Origin: Bryobacteraceae bacterium
Lineage (GTDB): Bacteria > Acidobacteriota > Terriglobia > Bryobacterales > Bryobacteraceae
Direction: 5' to 3'
NCBI GenBank assembly: GCA_947456995.1
Contig: CANGVB010000305.1
Span: forward strand, 1-5,466
DNA length: 5,466 nt
Shown: piece by piece, positions 1 through 5,466 of the stretch
How positions within the stretch are numbered: the first letter of the stretch is position 1
Layout of the letters: each line of letters opens with the position of its first letter
Position numbers and translations under genes: made by a program
Notes under the pieces: model-generated
What the model was told of the DNA's origin: nothing
What the model saw: only the letters and a program-made list of their open reading frames with translations
Database searches by the model: none

Positions 1-412
1 GTGCACCCTGAAGACCTTGAGGCTTGAGCGCATGGCTGCGGCTGGTTGCCTCTTCGGGGCTTAACCATTGCACCTGGTAACCATGGGCTGGGCCGAGTGT
101 GGCGAATTCCTTAAGAACTTTGGTTTCGTCGTCGCGATATGCGGCGTGGAGGCAGCCGGGGACTTGGTGTGCGATGCCTGCAGCGTTCAGAAATTCGAGC
201 CAAAGCTCGCGGCTGCGTAGTGCAGTGTTGAGGCGATGGCCTGCTGGTTGACCGATGGGCCAGAGCATTCCGAAGTTACGGATCGATGCGCCGAGCGGGC
301 GCGGGTACCGGTCAAAGACAGCAACGCGTTTTCCCTGCCGGGCGGCAACAGAGGCATGGGCCAGGCCAACGATGCCTGAGCCAACGATGATGAGGTCAAA
401 TTCCTGATTCAT
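1..412 (-). CDS. FAD-dependent oxidoreductase (DadA/glycine-oxidase-like, aminophosphonate-linked subfamily), N-terminal part
   Basis: The frame is open from an ATG at 412-410 to the left edge and gives 137 residues, so the C-terminal two thirds or so is missing. The protein starts directly with the dinucleotide-binding fold. Strand beta-1 is followed by the GxGxxG motif VGSGIVG (residues 10-16), and an acidic residue, D34 in VFDR, ends beta-2 where FAD ribose is bound. Next comes GASIRNFGMLWPIGQP (41-56), which I recognise as the signature of the DAO-fold subfamily TIGR03364 (recalled from memory). Members are often encoded beside phosphonatase-like hydrolases or phosphonate transporters and are thought to oxidise aminophosphonates or related amines. 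No signal peptide is visible, so it is probably cytoplasmic. On its strand an AAAGG lies 10 nt before the ATG and is a plausible ribosome-binding site. The DAO fold is near certain and the subfamily likely; the substrate is inference. Confidence 0.88.
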   Translation of the reverse strand, partial: MNQEFDLIIVGSGIVGLAHASVAARQGKRVAVFDRYPRPLGASIRNFGMLWPIGQPAGHRLNTALRSRELWLEFLNAAGIAHQVPGCLHAAYRDDETKVLKEFATLGPAHGYQVQWLSPEEATSRSHALKPQGLQGA

Positions 413-437
413 AGGGCTGTGACCTTTGCACGATAGC

Positions 438-1280
438 ATGAGCTCTATGCGTTTATTCTCTCTTTTGTTGCTGGGTGCTTCGCTTTACGGACAACGTGTA
501 ATGGTGATTGGAATCGACGGTTTGTCGACGGCGGCTTTTGAGAAGGCGCAACTGCCAAATCTCAAAGCACTGATGAGCCGCGGTGCCTACACACTCAAAG
601 CCCGTGGGGTGTTGCCAACCGTGTCGAGCCCGAATTGGGGAAGTATTCTCATGGGTGCAGGACCCGAGCAACATGGGGTCACTTCTAATGAGTGGCAGCG
701 GGACAAGTTTGAGATTGAGCCACTGTGCAAGGGGCCTGAGGGGATCTATCCGAATGTTTTCGGTGTTCTCAAAGCAGCAAAGCCGAAGCTGCATCTAGCA
801 GCGATTTATGACTGGGATGGCTTCGGACGTTTGTTTGATCGTGGTGCTGCCACCCATGCGGTTCATGTCTTGAAAAGTGAAGAGACAAGCAGGGCAGCGA
901 TTGAGTATTGGAAGACGAAGAAGCCTGATTTTCTCTTTGTACATCTGGACGACGTGGATCATGCCGGGCATGAGCATGCCTGGGAGAGCGCAAAGTATTT
1001 CGAGGAGGCAGGCAGGATTGACGGCTTGGTTGGAAAGCTGGTTGATGCTGCCGCAGGAGCGCTTGTGATTGTCGTCTCAGACCACGGTGGCACTGGCAAG
1101 AAACATGGCAATTCAAATATGAACGACTTGCAGATTCCAGTTATTTGGGCCGGCCCAAAAGTGAAGCAGGGGGAAATCAAAGCTCCGGTGAACATTTATG
1201 ATCTTGCTCCAACCATCACTGGCGCCTTCGGAGTAGCTGCAGACCCTTGCTGGATCGGCAAATCTCTGTTGAGCCGATGA
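438..1280 (+). CDS. Secreted compact alkaline-phosphatase-superfamily phosphoesterase / type I phosphodiesterase
   Basis: Predicted to be a metal-dependent hydrolase of phosphate mono- or diesters acting outside the cytoplasm. Residue numbers count from the TTG at 426. MRLFSLLLLGASLYGQ (8-23) is a signal peptide, and the core beta-strand VMVIGIDG follows at once. Expected superfamily metal ligands and nucleophile are all present: D31 (GIDG), nucleophile S67 in PTVSSPNW, D178 and H182 in DHAGH, D219 and H220 in VSDHGG, and H227 in KKHGN. The motif MGAGPEQHGVTSNEW (76-90) is typical of a short bacterial subfamily. At about 280 residues it is much shorter than eukaryotic NPPs or phosphonoacetate hydrolase, yet it looks complete. 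Start choice is uncertain: TTG 426, ATG 438 and ATG 447 are all in frame and none has a strong ribosome-binding site; 438 or 447 gives the cleanest signal peptide. The next gene follows after 60 bp on the same strand. Family is confident; substrate (phosphodiester, phosphomonoester, phosphonate or sulfate) is unknown. Confidence 0.9.
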   Translation: MSSMRLFSLLLLGASLYGQRVMVIGIDGLSTAAFEKAQLPNLKALMSRGAYTLKARGVLPTVSSPNWGSILMGAGPEQHGVTSNEWQRDKFEIEPLCKGPEGIYPNVFGVLKAAKPKLHLAAIYDWDGFGRLFDRGAATHAVHVLKSEETSRAAIEYWKTKKPDFLFVHLDDVDHAGHEHAWESAKYFEEAGRIDGLVGKLVDAAAGALVIVVSDHGGTGKKHGNSNMNDLQIPVIWAGPKVKQGEIKAPVNIYDLAPTITGAFGVAADPCWIGKSLLSR

Positions 1281-1287
1281 AACAGAA

Positions 1288-1326
1288 CTGTCAGTTGTTG
1301 TTCATGATGCAGTCATTGACTGGCAG
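1288..1326 (+). promoter_or_regulatory. Stem-loop in the leader between the phosphoesterase and receptor genes
   Basis: In the RNA, 1288-1297 (CUGUCAGUUG) can pair with 1317-1326 (UUGACUGGCAG region). This gives ten consecutive pairs, three of them G-U. Inside the 19-nt loop, AUGA (1304-1307) can pair with UCAU (1313-1316), closing a 5-nt loop and extending the hairpin. The sequence after it (CTACTTTAGG) has no U-run, so it does not look like an intrinsic terminator. It ends about 8 nt before the AGG that probably serves as ribosome-binding site for the receptor gene, so a role in translation control or mRNA processing is possible. Pairing is read by eye; function is inference. Confidence 0.4.
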
Positions 1327-1340
1327 CTACTTTAGGTGGG

Positions 1341-4300
1341 ATGAAGAGAGTTTTGTTGCTATTGGCCTGCACTGCCGTGCTTTTTGCGCAGTTTGATACG
1401 GGTGCTGTTGTGGGGAATGTTTACGACGGGAGCAGGGCACCAGTGGTTGCCGCAGTCGTCACGATTGAGGATCTTCGAAAAGGAATCAAGCTCAACTCCA
1501 GGAGCAGCGAGGCGGGCACCTTTGAGTTTCTTTCGATACCGATTGGACGTTACAAAGCCACAGTGACACAGGCTGGATTTCGTTCGCAATCGAGTGCCGA
1601 ATTTGAAGTTGCGATTGGGGCCAAGCAGCGTGTGGATTTCAAGCTTGAACTGGATACGGTGCAGACCTCTGTGCAGGTGGTTGCTGAGGTGGCTCTCCTG
1701 CAGACGGACACTTCCGATCGCGGCCAAACGATTGCAGCGGCACAGATCCGCGAACTGCCGCTGGCCGGACGTGCTTATTCGGAGTTGATTTATCTGAGTG
1801 CGGGTATTGTGCGAACTCCGAGTTCTGGCATTGGTTCGACGCAGCGTGAGGCATCCTTCAGCGTGAATGGCCTTCGCAGTACTGCCAATAACTTTCTTCT
1901 CGATGGGCTGGACAATAACTATTTCGGCACCTCCAATCAGGGCTTCTCGAATCAGGTGGTGCAGCCTCCGCCAGACGCCGTAGCTGAGTTCCGCGTGATC
2001 ACCAACAACACCAGTGCGGAGTTTGGCCGCGCCGGTGGCGCGATTGTGAATGCCAGTTTGCGCAGTGGCTCGAATCAGTTTCACGGGGCGGCATGGGAGT
2101 TCTTTCGCAACACGCAGCTGAACGCGATCGGTTTCTTTAAGCCAACAACGGGCCGTCCGATTCAGAATCAGAACCAATTTGGAGCTTCTCTCGGCGGGCC
2201 GATTTTCAAGAACAAGACCTTCTTCTTTATGGACTATGAAGGCTATCGCGAAGTGAACTCGGGTGTGTCGTTTGTCACCTTGCCCAATGCGGCCCAGCGT
2301 GGTGGCAATCTTGGCGTACCGGTAAGAAACCCGATCACCGGGACACTTTATGCCAATGGCGTTGTTCCTCAAAGCGACATGATCCCTTACGCACGGGCCA
2401 TCTTGAATTCATTGCCCGCCAATACGTCGACTGCGGCAGCCAATAACTTTCAATCCTTACGCCGCGTGACCGATTATCGCGACAAGGGTGACGCCAAGAT
2501 CGACCACTACTTTTCAGAGAAGCTTCGTGCCTTTGGCCGCTTCAGCAAGAGCCGCTTTGATGTGTTTGACCCTGGCGCATTCCCCGGACTGGCTGGTGGC
2601 AATGGCAACGGTTTTCAGTTTGTTCCGCTAACTCCCCTCGCCGGCGGTTTGACCTGGACGGTAAATCAGAATTCGATCATTGAAGCGCGCATGGGCTACT
2701 CCGCCTCTGAGGCTGGCAAGGATCCTCCATTGGTAGGGGGCCCGAGCATGCTGGAGTTGTTTGGGATCCCCGGATTGCCGACAGACAAAAGACTCACGGG
2801 CGGGATCACTGCGGAGACACTTGTTGGCTTTACTTCGTTTGGGCGGCAGGGGACGAATCCTCAGTATCAGCACCCGAAGCTCTGGAATCCAAAGCTGAAT
2901 CTCACTCGCGTCGCCGGACGGCACACCTTAAAGACAGGCATCGAATATCAGTGGCTTGGAGTCGAGACGCTCGACGTGAGCCCGATCATTGGGCGCAATA
3001 CTTATACAGGGCTTTTCTCGGTGCCGGCAGGGTCGGCCGCAACTGCAGCAACACAAGGCTTGTATAGCCTTGCTGACTTCATGTTTGGTGCTCGCAACAC
3101 CTTTCAATTGGTTAACGACGGGCTGGTGAATCACAGGCAGCAATCTTTGTTTGCTTACGTGCAGGACGACTTCAAGTTGAACTCCAGGATCACCCTGAAC
3201 TTGGGGCTACGTTATGAGCTGGTCACCCCCTTCTATGAGCGGGACAATCTGCTCTCAAATCTCGATTTGAAATCAAACACCATCCTGAAGGCCAAGAGCG
3301 GCTCGATCTATGACCGGGCGCTGGTGAATCTGGACAAGAATAACTTTGGCCCCCGCTTCGGCGTTGCCTGGAATGTGATGCCGAAGATGGTGGTTCGCGC
3401 CGGTTACGGGTTGGGTTTTAACAGCTTCAATCGCACAGGCACGAGCTACCTCGCCTACAACGGGCCGCGATTCGTTCTGGCAAGCGCTGCGCAGACGCCC
3501 GGCACGCCTGGCTTTCTCAATACGCAGCAGGGTTTCCCAGCCGGCTTTACGTCTCCAGAACGGTTTGACCCTCGCCGCAGCACTGTACAACATGCAGACC
3601 CGAATATGCCTTGGGCTGCGGTGCATAGCTGGTTCTTCTCGATCCAGCGCGAGTTGCCGATGGGGATTCTGTTGGATGTCGGATATGTAGGAAATCGCGG
3701 GGACAACCTTGCGACTATCAACGATCTGAATCAGGCCCGGCCCAACCGGATCGATGAGAATCTGAACATCGAAGACCGCCGCCCGAATCTGGCCTATAGT
3801 TCGATCTCAGGTACGCTTGCCAATGGCTTCTCGCGATACCACGGCTTGCAGGCCAAGGTGGAGAAGCGTAGTGATGCAGGGCTTTACTTTCTGAACAGCT
3901 TCACCTGGGCCAAGGCAATCGACAATTCCAGCCAGGCCTTTGATAGCAACAACGGCAATGGCACCAGCTTTCAGGACATCTACAACATTGCTGCGGACAA
4001 GGGCATCTCAAACTATGACCGCAAGTTCAACAACATCACCAGCGTCGTTTATGAGCTGCCGTTTCTGAAGGGGCGTAAGCTCGTCGGTGGTTGGCAGTTG
4101 AGCTCGATTGTCAATATGCGGTCTGGCGAGCCCTTCAATCTGAGTTATACCGCGGCAGCTCGAGGCCAGGTGGCACCCTTCTTAACCTTGCTTGGCTTCA
4201 ATGCCTTCCGCCCCAATATTAGCGGCGATCCGCTGGCTCCAGAGGGGCAGCGCAGTGTCACGAATTATCTGAACCGGAACAACGTCTCGATTCCGCTCTA

Positions 4301-4553
4301 CTTCCAGCCTTTTGGCAATGCGGGTAGAAACATAGTGCGTGGCTTTGCGTTTTATCAGGCCGACCTGGGCGTGTCCAAACGCTTTGTACTCACCGAGCGA
4401 TTTGGATTGCAGTTCAAGGCTGAGGCCTTTAATGTTTTGAATACATCAAACTTCCCGGCACCCAACGCAAACATTTCAAGTCCGGCCTTTGGGACGATCA
4501 CTTCTGCCTACGATGCTCGTAGACTTCAGCTTTCTTTGAAGGTGCAGTTCTAA
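1341..4553 (+). CDS. TonB-dependent receptor, Oar-like, with N-terminal carboxypeptidase-regulatory-like domain
   Basis: Outer-membrane receptor of 1070 residues, the usual size for acidobacterial Oar-like proteins, expected to import (or bind) a large or scarce ligand using TonB-ExbBD energy. A signal peptide covers residues 1-16 with likely cleavage at LFA|QFDTG. Residues about 21-102 form a carboxypeptidase-regulatory-like beta-sandwich (TGAVVGNVYDGSRAPV, then GTFEFLSIPIGRYKATV). The plug follows at about 120-245, with IRELPLAGRAYSEL, VNGLRSTANNFLLDGLDNN (176-193) and EFGRAGGAIVNASLRSG. The barrel begins near QNQFGASLGGPIFKNKTFFF (277-296) and ends in LQLSLKVQF, a C-terminal beta-signal with terminal Phe. 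No clear TonB box is visible. ATG 1341 is preceded by TTTAGGTGGG, so the AGG is only 4 nt from the start, which is short. No SusD-like partner is present; the neighbours are a secreted phosphoesterase upstream and an esterase downstream. The frame is intact. Ligand unknown. Confidence 0.96.
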   Translation: MKRVLLLLACTAVLFAQFDTGAVVGNVYDGSRAPVVAAVVTIEDLRKGIKLNSRSSEAGTFEFLSIPIGRYKATVTQAGFRSQSSAEFEVAIGAKQRVDFKLELDTVQTSVQVVAEVALLQTDTSDRGQTIAAAQIRELPLAGRAYSELIYLSAGIVRTPSSGIGSTQREASFSVNGLRSTANNFLLDGLDNNYFGTSNQGFSNQVVQPPPDAVAEFRVITNNTSAEFGRAGGAIVNASLRSGSNQFHGAAWEFFRNTQLNAIGFFKPTTGRPIQNQNQFGASLGGPIFKNKTFFFMDYEGYREVNSGVSFVTLPNAAQRGGNLGVPVRNPITGTLYANGVVPQSDMIPYARAILNSLPANTSTAAANNFQSLRRVTDYRDKGDAKIDHYFSEKLRAFGRFSKSRFDVFDPGAFPGLAGGNGNGFQFVPLTPLAGGLTWTVNQNSIIEARMGYSASEAGKDPPLVGGPSMLELFGIPGLPTDKRLTGGITAETLVGFTSFGRQGTNPQYQHPKLWNPKLNLTRVAGRHTLKTGIEYQWLGVETLDVSPIIGRNTYTGLFSVPAGSAATAATQGLYSLADFMFGARNTFQLVNDGLVNHRQQSLFAYVQDDFKLNSRITLNLGLRYELVTPFYERDNLLSNLDLKSNTILKAKSGSIYDRALVNLDKNNFGPRFGVAWNVMPKMVVRAGYGLGFNSFNRTGTSYLAYNGPRFVLASAAQTPGTPGFLNTQQGFPAGFTSPERFDPRRSTVQHADPNMPWAAVHSWFFSIQRELPMGILLDVGYVGNRGDNLATINDLNQARPNRIDENLNIEDRRPNLAYSSISGTLANGFSRYHGLQAKVEKRSDAGLYFLNSFTWAKAIDNSSQAFDSNNGNGTSFQDIYNIAADKGISNYDRKFNNITSVVYELPFLKGRKLVGGWQLSSIVNMRSGEPFNLSYTAAARGQVAPFLTLLGFNAFRPNISGDPLAPEGQRSVTNYLNRNNVSIPLYFQPFGNAGRNIVRGFAFYQADLGVSKRFVLTERFGLQFKAEAFNVLNTSNFPAPNANISSPAFGTITSAYDARRLQLSLKVQF
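4538..4544 (+). promoter_or_regulatory. Ribosome-binding site for the hydrolase gene, inside the receptor's 3' end
   Basis: GAAGGTG lies within the last codons of the receptor gene, with GAAGG ending 10 nt before the ATG at 4553. The spacing is slightly long but plausible. Together with the overlapping stop and start (TAATG), it supports termination-reinitiation and fixes the start of the hydrolase. Confidence 0.55.
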
Positions 4554-5466
4554 TGAAGTTCCTGGTGACGTTGTTGCTGTTTGGCCTGATCGCGCAGGCT
4601 CAAATGCCCGTGATCTTTGTTCATGGCAATGGAGACGATGCGACGAAGTGGGTGCCTGTGATCTGGCTCTTTGAGTCGAATGGCTACCCAGCCAGCCGGC
4701 TCTTTTCGATTCGAATGACAGACCCTGCGGCCCGCAGAGAAGACAGCAAGCCCGAGGCATTTCGATCGTCCACAATCGATCAGGCGAGTGAGCTGAGTGC
4801 ATTTGTGACCCGGGTTCTTCTTGAGACCAAAGCGAAGAAAGTTGCGTTGGTGGGTAGCAGCCGCGGGGGGATGACCATCCGGAATTATCTGAAGAATGCT
4901 GGAGGCGCAGCTGTGGTTTCGCATGCAGTGCTTTGCGGGACTCCAAATCATGGAGTGATGGCAACAGATACAAATCTCGATATGGAGTTTAACGGCAAAG
5001 GAAATTTCTTGCGGCAGTTGAATGAGGGCTCTGAGCTGGTGGACGGGGTTCAGTTTCTAACGATTCGTAGCGACAAGAACGACAAATACGCACAACCGAA
5101 TGTTGGCTACGATGGGCCGGAGTTAAAGGGTGCTGAGAATGTTGTGTTGCCTGGGCTTGACCACCGGGAAGTTGCTTTTCATCCGCTGGCTTTTGCCGAG
5201 ACCTTCCGCTTCCTTACCGGCGAGAAGCCGAAGTATTTGAAGCCGCTGACTGAGGCAACTCCGAAGCTGAGTGGTTTGGTAACGAGCTTTGCGGGGATGG
5301 CCCCAACCAACCGCCCCCAAGCTGGCGTGAAGCTGAGCGTTTTTGCGTTGAAGCCCGGAACGTCAGAACGAGACGGCGATGCCGGATACAGCGTCACTAC
5401 GAATGAGACGGGGACGTGGGGGCCATTGGTAGTGCAACCGGATTTGACCTACGAGTTTCGTCTTGA
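4553..5466 (+). CDS. Secreted alpha/beta-hydrolase (lipase/esterase-like) with C-terminal beta-sandwich extension, 3' partial
   Basis: The frame opens at ATG 4553, overlapping the receptor stop by one base (TAATG), and stays open for 304 codons to the window edge, so the C-terminus is missing. A signal peptide covers MKFLVTLLLFGLIAQAQ (1-17). Strand beta-3 and the oxyanion region follow as PVIFVHGNGDDATKW (19-33). The nucleophile elbow is VGSSRGG with S103 as predicted nucleophile. LCGTPNHG (127-134) is typical of lipase class 2-like enzymes. The acid is probably D174 or D177 in RSDKND and the base H204 in GLDHRE. Residues about 238-304 (SGLVTSFAGMAPTNRP, then TTNETGTWGP and LTYEF) look like an Ig-like or carboxypeptidase-regulatory-like beta-sandwich, possibly for substrate or surface binding. 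Predicted role is extracytoplasmic carboxylester hydrolysis of a lipid, polyester or short-chain ester. I know similar proteins annotated as hydrolases or lipases with the same TNRP and WGP extension motifs, but no defined substrate. The fold is confident; the substrate is not. Confidence 0.9.
   Translation, partial: MKFLVTLLLFGLIAQAQMPVIFVHGNGDDATKWVPVIWLFESNGYPASRLFSIRMTDPAARREDSKPEAFRSSTIDQASELSAFVTRVLLETKAKKVALVGSSRGGMTIRNYLKNAGGAAVVSHAVLCGTPNHGVMATDTNLDMEFNGKGNFLRQLNEGSELVDGVQFLTIRSDKNDKYAQPNVGYDGPELKGAENVVLPGLDHREVAFHPLAFAETFRFLTGEKPKYLKPLTEATPKLSGLVTSFAGMAPTNRPQAGVKLSVFALKPGTSERDGDAGYSVTTNETGTWGPLVVQPDLTYEFRL

Noticed and set aside
187..399. 70-codon minus-strand frame near the left end
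   Set aside because: It is an out-of-frame shadow of the flavoprotein gene, whose GxGxxG motif is in the adjacent frame on the same strand.
1288..1333. Intrinsic terminator after the phosphoesterase gene
   Set aside because: The stem-loop is present, but it is followed by CTACTTTAGG with no U-tract, and the receptor start is 14 bp away.
1316..1340. Possible promoter: TTGACT at 1316-1321, or a sigma-54-like TGGCAG...TTTAG
   Set aside because: A -10 box at normal spacing would fall on the start codon of the receptor gene, and the sigma-54 reading lacks the GC element at the right distance.
1341..1400. Receptor as a lipoprotein through LLAC (residues 7-10)
   Set aside because: The hydrophobic stretch before the Cys is too short and the -2 position is Leu; cleavage at LFA|Q fits a standard signal peptide and a beta-barrel protein better.
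1359..2372. Long open frame of 337 codons on the minus strand, antisense to the receptor gene
   Set aside because: It lies wholly inside a well-supported receptor gene, its translation is rich in Arg and His with no recognisable domain, and it looks like a codon-bias shadow.
4476..4973. Minus-strand open frames of 165 and 133 codons across the receptor/hydrolase junction
   Set aside because: The plus strand here codes for the receptor C-terminus and the catalytic half of the hydrolase with clear motifs; the antisense products show no domain or signal.

Overview
The window holds four protein-coding genes and almost no non-coding DNA. It reads as chromosomal DNA from a Gram-negative bacterium. 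The best guess is Acidobacteriota, near the Solibacter/Bryobacter group. The main clue is the large Oar-type TonB-dependent receptor with an N-terminal carboxypeptidase-regulatory-like domain, a family greatly expanded in that phylum. The compact secreted phosphoesterase and the lipase-like hydrolase fit, as does the moderate GC content. The phylum is inferred from gene families; no rRNA or marker gene is present.

Layout: (1) The minus strand from 412 to the left edge encodes the N-terminal 137 residues of a flavoprotein of the DadA/glycine-oxidase type. It carries the Ser/Ile-Arg-Asn-Phe-Gly-Met-Leu-Trp-Pro signature of a subfamily linked to aminophosphonate catabolism. (2) About 25 bp away and divergent, a plus-strand gene (about 438-1280) encodes a small secreted alkaline-phosphatase-superfamily phosphoesterase/phosphodiesterase with a complete set of metal ligands. 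(3) After a 60 bp gap that can fold into a stem-loop, a 1070-residue TonB-dependent outer-membrane receptor occupies 1341-4553. (4) Its stop codon overlaps by one base the start of a secreted alpha/beta-hydrolase (lipase/esterase-like, nucleophile S103) with a C-terminal beta-sandwich-like extension. This gene runs off the right edge at 5466 without a stop.

The three plus-strand genes look like one transcription unit of exported proteins: a phosphoesterase, an outer-membrane importer and an esterase/lipase. A reasonable inference is a small surface-nutrient-acquisition locus in which the two hydrolases process phosphate- or carboxyl-ester substrates around a dedicated receptor. The divergent flavoenzyme may or may not be related; its family hints at organophosphorus metabolism, but the substrate cannot be read from this sequence. 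I see no mobile elements, CRISPR arrays, tRNA or rRNA genes. The only non-coding structure I can support is the stem-loop between genes 2 and 3.
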